64,000 nucleotides of DNA. Source: Lichenibacterium dinghuense. Its GTDB lineage: Bacteria > Pseudomonadota > Alphaproteobacteria > Rhizobiales > Beijerinckiaceae. The position numbers and the translations under genes were made by a program. Where the stretch lies: NCBI RefSeq assembly GCF_021730615.1, contig NZ_JAJLMN010000001.1, positions 4,227,501 to 4,291,500 on the forward strand, in the 5' to 3' direction. The notes beneath the pieces were generated by a model. It was not told the DNA's origin. It did no database searches and saw only the letters and a list, made by a program, of their open reading frames with translations. Below, in pieces: positions 37,500 through 45,703 of the stretch (within the stretch, counting starts at the first letter, position 1; each line of letters starts with the position of its first letter).

Positions 37500-37970
37500 T
37501 CACTGGACCAGCGCGGGAGCCTCTTCGGGCGCGGCCGCGGGGGCGGCGGGCTGCTCGGCCTCGACCGGCGCCTTCGACGCGACGATCGCTTCCATGAGGT
37601 TGTACAGCTTCAGCTTGATGCGCTCGTCGTCGATGGAGTGCAGGATGCGGATGATCTTGACGTCGTAGGTCGCGCTGGCCCGCGACCTCTTGCGGCGGTC
37701 GACGATGTCGGCGAGCTCGATCGTGCCGGAGGTCTCGCCCTCGGGGGTGATGTCCTCGAAGAAGAAGGAGATGTCCTTCTCCAGGATGCGGGCGATGTTC
37801 ATGAGCTGGCTCGCGCTGATGCGATCCTTGCCGAGCTCATACTTCTGGACCTGCTGGAACGAGATCCCGAGCTGTTCGCCGAGGGCACCCTGCGAGATGC
37901 GTTTCTCGATCCGCGCAAAGCGGACGCGCGCCCCGAGATGGCGATCTACTGCATGATTTTTCCGCGCCAT
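37500..37970 (-). CDS. XRE-family transcriptional regulator (PraR-like)
   Basis: A 156-residue DNA-binding protein. The helix-turn-helix spans residues 13-67 (VRFARIEKRISQGALGEQLG, then FQQVQKYELGKDRISASQL). A short helical region DISFFFEDITPEG follows, and the tail is Ala/Pro/Glu-rich. The arrangement, including FFFED just after the HTH, resembles rhizobial PraR/PhrR regulators of quorum sensing and biofilm genes. ATG 37970. The upstream region 37971-38265 is unusually AT-rich, consistent with autoregulation. Confidence 0.85.
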   Translation of the reverse strand: MARKNHAVDRHLGARVRFARIEKRISQGALGEQLGISFQQVQKYELGKDRISASQLMNIARILEKDISFFFEDITPEGETSGTIELADIVDRRKRSRASATYDVKIIRILHSIDDERIKLKLYNLMEAIVASKAPVEAEQPAAPAAAPEEAPALVQ

Positions 37971-38265
37971 CGTGTCCTCTTGCAATGCGCTGTGATCCCC
38001 TCTCCTAGCATGGAGACCGGGAGTGAACCAAGGGGTTGCGATACAGATGGGCAAGAAATCGTTTTCTTCAACCGCCTTCAGCCGTTCATTGACCGGGAAA
38101 CAGGCTCCTCCACGGTTTTGAGGATCCCAGAGCACGTCGACATTCAGAAAAGACAGGCCGCTTCGGCGACAATATTGCGGCAAAAGTTATCAAAAGAGCC
38201 GTGGGTCGTCGAACGCCCCCGCGGCATGCACCGTTCCTGGTCATGGCCGGCCGCGGGGTGAACCC
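37971..38265. other. AT-richer intergenic region upstream of the XRE regulator
   Basis: This 295-base gap lies between the regulator start and the 3' end of erpA. It is clearly less GC-rich than its flanks (for example GACAATATTGCGGCAAAAG near 38168-38186). It probably holds the regulator promoter. No gene or firm promoter hexamers were found. Confidence 0.5.
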
Positions 38266-38610
38266 TCAAAGCGCGAAGCTCGTTCCGCATCCGCAGGACG
38301 CGGTCGCGTTCGGATTGTGGATCTTGAACGATTGTCCGATGAGGTCGTCGACGAAATCGATCTCCGAGCCCTTCATATATTCGATGGAGACAGGGTCGAT
38401 CAGCACGGTCGCGCCGTCGCGCTCCAGGACGAGATCGTCGCCGCCGGCCGACCCGACGATCGTGAAGGAGTACTGGAAGCCGGAGCAGCCGCCGCCGTCC
38501 ACGGCGACACGCAACGCCGATCCCGGCGCCTCGCTCGACAACACGCGCTTCACGCGCGCCGCCGCCGAGGCCGAGAGGGTGACGGGCGACGGGGTCTCGA
38601 TCAGGCTCAT
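38266..38610 (-). CDS. erpA: Iron-sulfur cluster insertion protein ErpA (HesB/IscA type)
   Basis: A-type carrier that delivers Fe-S clusters to apoproteins. It has 114 residues. The three ligand cysteines are C42 (DGGGCSGFQYSF) and C106/C108 (SCGCGTSF) in the normal C-x(63)-C-x-C layout. ATG 38610. In Rhizobiales erpA is usually divergent from dgt and argS; here it is divergent from the argS-derived gene with 142 bases between starts, and dgt is missing. Confidence 0.93.
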   Translation of the reverse strand: MSLIETPSPVTLSASAAARVKRVLSSEAPGSALRVAVDGGGCSGFQYSFTIVGSAGGDDLVLERDGATVLIDPVSIEYMKGSEIDFVDDLIGQSFKIHNPNATASCGCGTSFAL

Positions 38611-38752
38611 GACGGCATCCTTCGGCGAGCTTGCGGGCGTTGCGCCCTCGCTCGGCACTGTCCGGAACGGACTCGAATCCAAGCTAGTGAAGGGCCGGAG
38701 GTCCTGCAATGGTGGCCCCGGGCCGCGCGGCGGTGCGGCGAACGGGGACAGA

Positions 38753-39802
38753 ATGGACATCTTCGCCCTCGTGCGGCGGCGCACGCTCGACGTCCTCGCG
38801 GACCTGGTCGACTGCGGTGAGCTTCCGCGAAATTTCGACCTCGGGCGTGTCGCGGTCGCTGTGCCGCGTGCGGGGACACCGGGCGACGTCGTCGTCGACG
38901 CGGGCTCCGTCCACGTGCCGCCGCGCGGGGTGGTCGACGGGCTCGGCGCTGCGCCCGACGTGGCTGCGGTCGCCGCGGTCGGCGGCGGGCGATTCGCGGT
39001 CACGCTCGGCCCGGCCGCGGTCCTGGGCGCCGTGTCTGCGGTGCTGGACGGCCGGTGTCCGCTCCCGATGGCTCCCGGCGGGGCGATGTCGCCGGGCGGT
39101 CGCCCGCAGCCGGCGAGCGGCGCGGCCTCGCTGGCGGAGCTCCGGGCCGAGGTCCTGGCCGACGTGCTGGCCGGGCTGGCCACGGCGGTCGACCTCGCGC
39201 CGCCGATCGCCGTCCCGCCGCGCTCGGTGCCCGTGGTCCTGAGGGGGGCGGTCGCCGGCGCGGGGTCGACGCGGCCCGACGACGTCCTGGCGCTGATCGG
39301 GGCGGACGCCTTCCGGTTCGCGGTCGCGTCCTGCCGGCCGCATGCGGCCCTGCACCTCGACCTCGACGTGCTCGGCGACCGGTGCCGCGCGGACCCGAGC
39401 TTCTGGGTCCCCTACGCCCACACGCGCGCGCGCTCGATGCTCCGGGAGGCGGCTGCGGCCCCGGTCGGCCTCGGCCCGGGCGTGCTCGCCGCCGCCGACC
39501 TCGCGGACCTGACCGATGGCGGCGAACTGGCCCTGGCGCGCCTCGTCGCACGCCACGCGCGCCTGGTCGCCGATGCGGCCGCGGCCGCCGCGCCGCAGAG
39601 GATCGCCGCCCACCTCCGGCAGGTCGCGGACGCGGTCCATCATCAATGGAACCGAAGCAAAGATCAGCCACAATTACGCTTTGTTAATGAAGAACGGAGA
39701 GATTTGACCAAAGCTCGGCTCGGTCTGGTGACCGCGTCCGCCCTCGTGTTGCGATCCGGTCTCGGCCTCCTCGGTCTTTCGGCTCCCGACGAGATGCGCT
39801 GA
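38753..39802 (+). CDS. Arginyl-tRNA synthetase-derived protein lacking the catalytic core
   Basis: An open frame of 349 residues, against about 585 for ArgRS. Residues 1-100 follow the ArgRS N-terminal domain in order: MDIFALVRRRTLDVL, VAVPRAGTPGDVVVDAG, APDVAAVAAVGGGRFAVTLG, AVLDG. Residues 172-349 follow the ArgRS C-terminal half: PDDVLALIGADAFRFAV, DPSFWVPYAHTRARSMLREA, DGGELALARLVARHARLV, then WNRSKDQPQLRFVNEERRDL and LGLLGLSAPDEMR to the end. Between them, residues 101-165 are a Pro/Gly/Ala-rich linker where some 240 residues with HIGH, the Rossmann fold and KMSKS should be. It cannot activate arginine. The position after erpA and before the SPOR/nagZ pair is that of argS. It is either a decaying gene or a repurposed tRNA-binding protein. 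Confidence 0.85.
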   Translation: MDIFALVRRRTLDVLADLVDCGELPRNFDLGRVAVAVPRAGTPGDVVVDAGSVHVPPRGVVDGLGAAPDVAAVAAVGGGRFAVTLGPAAVLGAVSAVLDGRCPLPMAPGGAMSPGGRPQPASGAASLAELRAEVLADVLAGLATAVDLAPPIAVPPRSVPVVLRGAVAGAGSTRPDDVLALIGADAFRFAVASCRPHAALHLDLDVLGDRCRADPSFWVPYAHTRARSMLREAAAAPVGLGPGVLAAADLADLTDGGELALARLVARHARLVADAAAAAAPQRIAAHLRQVADAVHHQWNRSKDQPQLRFVNEERRDLTKARLGLVTASALVLRSGLGLLGLSAPDEMR

Positions 39803-39912
39803 TCGGTGAGCCTGCCGCTCGACCGGCGGTATTCCGCCGCATTCGAGGCGGGAAAGGGCGGCACCAGTCCAGTCTGCCAGGCTGCCGGGGCTCTGTTCTG
39901 CGAGGTTGTTCG

Positions 39913-41442
39913 ATGAGTGAAGCCGCGAGATCGCGCCGGGACGATGCCCGCTACGAGCCTCAGGTGGATGTCCCCGCGCGCGGTGCGACCCCCGCTGCGG
40001 ACCCGCTGGCGGAACTCGCCCGCCTGGTCGGCCAGGACGATCCGTTCCGCGGCATGTTCCGGCCCGGTGCCGCTCAGGCCCGCGCCCCGGCTCCCGAGCC
40101 CGCGGGCGGCCGCGACGAGCGCGGATCCCGCTACCCCCGCGACGCTTCCCACCAGCCCGTCACCGCGCCGCAGCCCGGCATCGCCGACCCCGAGGATCCG
40201 CACGGTTCCGAGGCCCACGGCTGGCACGACGACTACGGCGAGGCCGGAGACGGCGAGCACGGGCACCAGCAGCACTACGCGGAGGACGCGGCCTACGCGG
40301 AGGCTCACGGCCACCACGACGCGGGCTACGACGAGCACTATTACGAGGCCGAGCAGGCCGAATATTACGACGAGGCCGGCTTGGCCGACGGGCAGCTCGC
40401 GGTCGACGCCGCGGCCGCGGCGACGCTGCCGGACATGTGGGCCCGTCAGGGCGACGAGCGCGGCGCGGCCGCCGAGGTCGACCACGCCGCGGCGCCGACC
40501 GGGTTCGATCCGGACCGGCGCTCGTCGGCCCGCCGTCCCCTGGCCGTGCTGGCCGCCGTCCTGGTGCTGACGGGTGGCGGGCTCGCGGCGAGCTTCCTCG
40601 TCAAGGGGCCGTCGACGCCCGGCGCCGCGGTGGCGGGCTCGGGCCGCACCGCGCCCACCATCATGGCCGCCACCGGCCCGACCAAGCTCAAGGTCGACGA
40701 CCCGGGCGCGACCGCGCCGGAGGATCAGGACGCCGCGCTCCTGAACAAGGGCACCGTGTCGACCGGCCCGGTCAAGATCGTGTCGAGCCAGGAGCAGCCG
40801 GCCGACCTCGGACAACTGCCGAAGACGTCCGACCTCGCCGACGGCGCCCGGCCGCTGCCGCCGCCGTCCCCGAGCCCCTTCCCGGAGCCCAAGAAGGTGA
40901 AGACCTTCGTGGTCCACCCGGACGGCACCATGCTGTCCGCCGACGGCATCCCGTCGCCGGCGGGCGCCGTGCCCGACGCGACGCCGCGGGCGGCCAACCG
41001 CGGCGCCACCACGCCCAACGCCGCCACGACGCCGAAGACCGCCGCCGCGCCCGACGCGATCGCGGCCCTCGCGACGCCGGCCGACGCCGACGCCGTCGGC
41101 GCGACGCCGTCCAAGCCGGCGCGCCAGCCGCCCTCGCCGGGCGTCAGGGTGGCCTCGGCCAAGCCCAACGACACCGCCGAGGCGCCCGCCGCCGCGGGCG
41201 GCAGCTTCGGCGTGCAACTCGCCTCCTCGCCGGTCGAGGCGGACGCCAACGCGGCCTTCGCCAAGCTGAAGAAGAAGTACCCGGCCCAGCTCGGCTCCCT
41301 CACGGCCTCGGTCCACAAGGCCGAGACCGGCGACAAGCCCGTGTACCGCGTGCGGGTCGGCAGCATGAGCCAGGAGGAGGCCAAGGCGCTCTGCACGCAG
41401 CTCCAGGGTGCCGGCGGATCCTGCTTCGTGGTGCACAACTGA
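39913..41442 (+). CDS. SPOR domain-containing membrane protein
   Basis: A septal/peptidoglycan-binding protein of 509 residues. The cytoplasmic part includes a striking segment, residues 97-157, with ten His and eight Tyr among acidic residues. One membrane helix follows at about 207-230, then a long Pro/Ala/Thr-rich periplasmic linker, and a SPOR domain at about 430-509 (GGSFGVQLASSPVEADANAA ... VYRVRVGSMSQEEAKALCTQ). SPOR domains bind denuded glycan at division sites. nagZ follows with a CTGA overlap, so glycan binding and muropeptide recycling are coupled. Both genes keep their usual place beside argS. Confidence 0.92.
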   Translation: MSEAARSRRDDARYEPQVDVPARGATPAADPLAELARLVGQDDPFRGMFRPGAAQARAPAPEPAGGRDERGSRYPRDASHQPVTAPQPGIADPEDPHGSEAHGWHDDYGEAGDGEHGHQQHYAEDAAYAEAHGHHDAGYDEHYYEAEQAEYYDEAGLADGQLAVDAAAAATLPDMWARQGDERGAAAEVDHAAAPTGFDPDRRSSARRPLAVLAAVLVLTGGGLAASFLVKGPSTPGAAVAGSGRTAPTIMAATGPTKLKVDDPGATAPEDQDAALLNKGTVSTGPVKIVSSQEQPADLGQLPKTSDLADGARPLPPPSPSPFPEPKKVKTFVVHPDGTMLSADGIPSPAGAVPDATPRAANRGATTPNAATTPKTAAAPDAIAALATPADADAVGATPSKPARQPPSPGVRVASAKPNDTAEAPAAAGGSFGVQLASSPVEADANAAFAKLKKKYPAQLGSLTASVHKAETGDKPVYRVRVGSMSQEEAKALCTQLQGAGGSCFVVHN

Positions 41443-42455
41443 GCCCGCGCGCCTTCGTCCTCGGCTGCGCCGGCACGGCGCTCGACGCCGACGAGCGGGA
41501 GTTCGTCGCCGTGACCGAGCCCTGGGGCCTGATCCTGTTCCGGCGAAACGTCGAGTCGCCGGAGCAGCTCCGCGCCCTGGCCGCGAGCTTCCGGTCGCTC
41601 GTCGGCCGCGACGACGCGCCCGTGCTGGTCGACCAGGAGGGCGGCCGCGTGCAGCGCCTCGGGCCGCCGCACTGGGCGCGCCATCCCGCGGCGGCGCGCT
41701 ACGCCGAGCTCCACGACCGCGATCCGGAGCGCGCGCTCGCCCTCGCGCGGCTCGGCGGCGAGCTGACGGCGCGCGACCTCCGGGCGAGCGGCATCACGGT
41801 GGACTGCGCCCCGGTGCTCGACCTGCCGGTGGAGGGCGCGAGCTCCGTCATCGGCGACCGCGCCTTCGGCCGCGATCCCGTCACGGTCGCGGCCCTGGCC
41901 GGCGGCTGGGCCGAGGGATTGATGGCAGGCGGCGCCCTGCCGGTGGTCAAGCACGTGCCCGGCCACGGCCGCGCCGCGGTCGACAGCCACCTCGAACTGC
42001 CGGTGGTCGACGCCGACCGGGCCGCGCTGGAGCGCGACTTCGCGCCCTTCCGCGCCCTCAACCACCTGCCGATGGCCATGACGGCCCACATCGTGTTCCG
42101 CGCCCTGGACCCCGAGCGGCCTGTCACGACCTCGAAGCGCGCGATCGACGCCGTGATCCGCGGCGAGATCGGCTTCGACGGGCTGCTGCTGTCGGACGAC
42201 CTGTCCATGGAGGCGCTGAAGGGGAGCCTGGGCGAGCGCGCCGCCGCGGCCTCTGCCGCCGGCTGCGACATGCTGCTCCACTGCAACGGCAGGATGGCCG
42301 AGGCGCGGGCCGTCGCCGAGGCCGCGCCGGTCCTCGACGGGCGCGCGGCGGAGCGCGCCGCCGCGGCCCTGTCGCGCCTGTCCGCGCCCACGCCGCGCGA
42401 CCTCGGGGCCGATCGCGCGGCCTTCGCGGCGGCGATGCTGCCCGCCGAAGCCTGA
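41439..42455 (+). CDS. nagZ: Beta-N-acetylhexosaminidase NagZ
   Basis: Family GH3 enzyme that removes GlcNAc from anhydromuropeptides during wall recycling. It has 338 residues. Motifs: VLVDQEGGRVQRL, VIGDRAFGRDP, KHVPGHGRAAVDSHLELPVV (catalytic His loop), and the nucleophile in LLSDDLSMEAL. No ATG, GTG or TTG lies in frame near the conserved N-terminus FVLGCAGTALDADE. The best start is CTG at 41439, overlapping the SPOR stop as CTGA. It ends 5 bases from the convergent EamA gene. scpA/scpB, which usually follow, are absent. Confidence 0.93.
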   Translation: MSPRAFVLGCAGTALDADEREFVAVTEPWGLILFRRNVESPEQLRALAASFRSLVGRDDAPVLVDQEGGRVQRLGPPHWARHPAAARYAELHDRDPERALALARLGGELTARDLRASGITVDCAPVLDLPVEGASSVIGDRAFGRDPVTVAALAGGWAEGLMAGGALPVVKHVPGHGRAAVDSHLELPVVDADRAALERDFAPFRALNHLPMAMTAHIVFRALDPERPVTTSKRAIDAVIRGEIGFDGLLLSDDLSMEALKGSLGERAAAASAAGCDMLLHCNGRMAEARAVAEAAPVLDGRAAERAAAALSRLSAPTPRDLGADRAAFAAAMLPAEA

Positions 42456-42460
42456 CGACC

Positions 42461-43336
42461 TCAGGCTCCGGCGCGCCCGGCCGCCACGGCCGTGCCGACC
42501 GAGGCCAGGACCACGCAGCCGATGCCGAGCCACTGGCCCGGGCTCAGCGCCTCGCCGAGCATGACGAGGCCGGCCAGCGCCGCGACGGCCGGCTCGACGC
42601 TGAGCAGCACGCCGAAGGTGTGGCGCGGCAGGCGACGCAGCGCGTACATCTCCAGCGAGAAGGGCAGGGCGCTCGACAGCAGCGCCACGCCGAGCGCGGG
42701 CGGCAGCAGCGCCGGGTCGAGCATGGCCGCGCCGGCGCGGGCGACGCCGAAGGGCAGCACCGCCAGGGCCGCGACGGCGGTGCCGACCGCCACGGCGTCT
42801 GGGCCGCGCAGGCGTCCGGCCCGCTGGCCGAACACGATGTAGAGCGCCCAGGCCAGGGCGGCCCCGGCCGCGTAGGCGATCCCCAGCGGGTCGAGCGCGC
42901 CGGCGTGCGACCCGAGCGGCAGGATCAGCCCGAGACCCAGCGCCGCGAGGACGATCCACAGCGCGTCCACCGCCCGGCGGGACGACAGCGTGGCCACGGT
43001 CAGCGGCCCGACGAACTCGATCGCGACAGCGATGCCGAACGGCACCGTGCGCAGCGCCATGTAGAACAGGAGGTTCAGGGCCCCGAGCGCGAGGCCGTAG
43101 AGCGCCAGCGCGCCGCACTGCCGCGCCGTGAGCCGCCGCCGCCACGGGCGCCACGCCGCGAACAGCAGCAGCGCCGAGAAGCCGACGCGGAGGGCCGTTG
43201 TGCCTTCCGCGCCGACGAGCGGGAAGAGCGCCTTGGCGAAGGACGTGCCGATGCACATCGACACGATGCCGCCCACCACCGCGCAGGCGGGCCGGAGCGC
43301 CGAAGCGGCGCCCGACGTCGAGGCGGTCGCCGTCAC
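42461..43336 (-). CDS. EamA/RhtA-type drug/metabolite exporter
   Basis: An inner-membrane exporter of 291 residues with ten predicted helices in two EamA repeats (SMCIGTSFAKALFPLVG and, in repeat 2, GIAYAAGAALAWALYIVFGQ). The C-terminal SVEPAVAALAGLVMLGE is typical. RhtA relatives export threonine or homoserine; substrate here is unknown. The GTG start at 43336 shares GTGA with the SMP-30 stop, so the pair is coupled and the exported compound may relate to the lactonase product. Confidence 0.88.
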   Translation of the reverse strand: MTATASTSGAASALRPACAVVGGIVSMCIGTSFAKALFPLVGAEGTTALRVGFSALLLFAAWRPWRRRLTARQCGALALYGLALGALNLLFYMALRTVPFGIAVAIEFVGPLTVATLSSRRAVDALWIVLAALGLGLILPLGSHAGALDPLGIAYAAGAALAWALYIVFGQRAGRLRGPDAVAVGTAVAALAVLPFGVARAGAAMLDPALLPPALGVALLSSALPFSLEMYALRRLPRHTFGVLLSVEPAVAALAGLVMLGEALSPGQWLGIGCVVLASVGTAVAAGRAGA

Positions 43337-44256
43337 GCGGTCGGCCAGGTGGCGCCCTGCGCGTTGACGAAGATCGCGTAGAGCGAGGTCGTGCCGCAGA
43401 TGTAGAGGCGGTTGCGCTTGCGGCCGCCGAAGCACAGGTTCGCCACGACCTCGGGCACCCGCACCCGGCCGAGCAGCGTGCCGTCGGGCGCATAGCAGCG
43501 CACGCCGTCGTGGGCCGATGTCCAGACGTTGCCGGCGCGGTCGCAGCGGAAGCCGTCGAACAGCCCCTCGTCGAGGCTGGCGAAGACGCGCCCCTCGTCG
43601 AGCGAGACCCCGTCGGCGCCGACCCGGAACACGCGGATGTGCCGCGGCCCGTCCTCGCTGTGGGTGGCGCCGGTGTCGGCGATGTAGAGCAGGCGCTCGT
43701 CGGGCGAGAAGCACAGGCCGTTCGGCTTGTGGAAGTCGCGGGCCACGGCGTGGACGCGCCCGTCCGAGGGGTCGATCCGGTAGACATGGCTGCCGTCCGT
43801 CTCGGACGGGGAGGCCGTGCCCTCGTATTCGCTGTCGATGCCGTAGGTCGGGTCGGTGAACCAGACGGAGTCGTCCGATTTCACGACGACGTCGTTGGGC
43901 GAGTTCAGCCGCTTGCCGTCCCAGTGCGAGGCCAGCACCTTGGTCGAGCCGTCGTGCTCGATCCGCGACACGCAGCGGCCCTCGTGCTCGCAGGACACGA
44001 GGCGGCCCTGCCGGTCGACCGTGTGGCCGTTGTGGTGGCGCGCGGGCTGGATGAAGGTCGAGATCGAGCCGTCCGTCTCGTCGAGCCGCATCACGCGGTC
44101 GTTGGGGATGTCGGACCAGACGAGGTAGCGCCCCGCGGGGAAGTAGGCCGGGCCCTCGGTCCACCGGCCGCCGCTCCACAGCTTCTCGAGGTGGACGTTG
44201 CCGAACACCAGGCTCCTGAAGCGCGCGTCGTGGATCTCGATGCTGTCGGTGAACAT
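43333..44256 (-). CDS. SMP-30/gluconolactonase family protein
   Basis: A six-bladed beta-propeller of 307 residues, probably a sugar-lactone hydrolase. Metal-site residues are in TEGPAYFPAGRYLVWSD (Glu), RLNSPNDVVVKSD (Asn) and LYIADTGA (Asp). No signal peptide is seen, so it is cytoplasmic. ATG 44256 has GGGAGGGAG upstream. Coupled to the EamA exporter downstream. Confidence 0.9.
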   Translation of the reverse strand: MFTDSIEIHDARFRSLVFGNVHLEKLWSGGRWTEGPAYFPAGRYLVWSDIPNDRVMRLDETDGSISTFIQPARHHNGHTVDRQGRLVSCEHEGRCVSRIEHDGSTKVLASHWDGKRLNSPNDVVVKSDDSVWFTDPTYGIDSEYEGTASPSETDGSHVYRIDPSDGRVHAVARDFHKPNGLCFSPDERLLYIADTGATHSEDGPRHIRVFRVGADGVSLDEGRVFASLDEGLFDGFRCDRAGNVWTSAHDGVRCYAPDGTLLGRVRVPEVVANLCFGGRKRNRLYICGTTSLYAIFVNAQGATWPTA

Positions 44257-44461
44257 GGCTCCCTCCCGGTGATCCCGCGCCCGTCCCGGCGGGGCGGTTT
44301 GGCGCGAATAAGGCTCCGCTCCCGGCATCGCGCAAGCGAAATGTCCGACCAACGGACCTGTCCCGGAACGGCACACCGCCGCCGCGCGGGGCGTTGAGGC
44401 TCCCTTCACGCTTCGATGCCCAAGGTGGTTACCGAAGCATGACCACCGGAGCCGAAGAGCG

Positions 44462-45589
44462 ATGAACGACGCCGCTTCCGAACCCGAGGCGACCCGCCAC
44501 GGCGCGGCGCCCCGCATCTCGCTCGGCAAGGGGCGCGCCCTCGTGCCGGTGCCCTCGCCGGCCGCGAGGACGGACTTCATCGGCGGGCTCGGGCGCTCGC
44601 ACGGCGTCGTGGCGGCGGGCGTCGCCGTCGTGATGGGGATCGGCTTCGTGGCCGGCACGGCCGCCTTCGCGTCCAAGCCGCAGACCGCGGCCGTGGCGCA
44701 GGCCGCGCCGCCCGCCGACACCGCGATGGACGTCCTGAACCGCGTGCAGGGCGAGGTGCGCGCCCTCCACGCCAGCCTCGACAGCCTGCGCGCGTCCGCC
44801 GACGACAGCCGGCAGGCCGACACGATCCGCGGCCTCAAGAAGAGCGTCGACGTCCTGAAGCAGGACCTCGAGGGCGTGAAGTCGGCCTCGGCCAGCGCCG
44901 TGGGCCAGCTCGGCGCCAAGATCGATAAGCTCGACCGCGACCCCGGCCCCAAGCTGAACGAGATCGCGTCGCGGCTCGACAAGCTGGACCGGGACCCCTC
45001 GCCGAAGCTCGCCGAGATCGCGGCCCGCCTCGACAAGCTCGACCGCGAGCCGGACGCCAAGGCGGCCGACGCGAAGATCGCCCAGGCGACGTCGCAGCTC
45101 GCCGCCCGCATCGACCGCGTCGAGCGGCAGGTCGCCTCGGCCGACGCGACGGGCTCGATCCCGCACGAGGCCGCCGCGACCGCGCAGGCGAAGCCGCCGC
45201 TGCCGCCCCCGCGCGTCGCGGCCCAGCCCGCGGCGCCGTCGCCGACCGGGCCCGTCCCCGCCGCCGTCGCGGCCGCGGTCCGGCCCGAACCCGCCAAGGC
45301 CGATCCGCCGAAGGCGCAGCCGCCCAAGCCCGAGCCAGTCGCCAGGAATGAGGTCGCGCCGCCGCACCCGCAGGACGCGCCGGCCCGGCCCGCCACGGTC
45401 GACGGCTGGCTGCTGCGCGACGTCTACGGCGGCGTGGCGCTGGTGGAGGGCCGGGCCGGGGGCCTGCGCGAGGTGGCGCCCGGCGAATACGTGCCCGGCG
45501 TCGGCGAGATCCGCTCCATCGAACGCCGCGGCCGCGGCTGGGTCGTGGTGACGAGCCGCGGGCTGATCCAGGCCGACAACCGCTGGTGA
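44462..45589 (+). CDS. Membrane-anchored coiled-coil protein with degenerate LDKLDRDP repeats
   Basis: A 375-residue protein of unknown function. Residues 1-45 are cytoplasmic, one membrane helix follows at about 47-70, then a periplasmic coiled-coil (85-215). Within it, residues 153-210 repeat a unit of about 19 residues around KLDRDPxPKLxEIAxRLD two to three times. A Pro/Ala-rich linker leads to a compact C-terminal domain (VDGWLLRDVYGGVALVEGRA ... GEIRSIERRGRGWVVVTSRG). The layout resembles methylobacterial envelope proteins whose role is unknown. It is divergent from the SMP-30 gene. Confidence 0.8.
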   Translation: MNDAASEPEATRHGAAPRISLGKGRALVPVPSPAARTDFIGGLGRSHGVVAAGVAVVMGIGFVAGTAAFASKPQTAAVAQAAPPADTAMDVLNRVQGEVRALHASLDSLRASADDSRQADTIRGLKKSVDVLKQDLEGVKSASASAVGQLGAKIDKLDRDPGPKLNEIASRLDKLDRDPSPKLAEIAARLDKLDREPDAKAADAKIAQATSQLAARIDRVERQVASADATGSIPHEAAATAQAKPPLPPPRVAAQPAAPSPTGPVPAAVAAAVRPEPAKADPPKAQPPKPEPVARNEVAPPHPQDAPARPATVDGWLLRDVYGGVALVEGRAGGLREVAPGEYVPGVGEIRSIERRGRGWVVVTSRGLIQADNRW

Positions 45590-45642
45590 CGCGGGGCCGG
45601 CCCCGCCTCGCCGGCCGCTCGCCGTCCTCCTCCGCACCCGAC

Positions 45643-45683
45643 CGGCCCCCGAGGGAGACCTCGCGGGGGCCGCACGCTTTTCT
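45643..45683 (+). terminator. Intrinsic terminator after the coiled-coil gene
   Basis: CGGCCCCC (45643-45650) pairs with GGGGGCCG (45665-45672) across a 14-base loop, and CTTTTCTT follows within six bases. It lies 54 bases after the upstream stop and just before the small membrane peptide gene. Confidence 0.55.
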
Positions 45684-45703
45684 TCCCCCAACGGAGCCAC
45701 CAC

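Noticed and set aside
38201-38752. A 184-codon N-terminal extension of the argS-derived frame
   Set aside because: It runs antisense through erpA, and homology to ArgRS begins exactly at the ATG at 38753.
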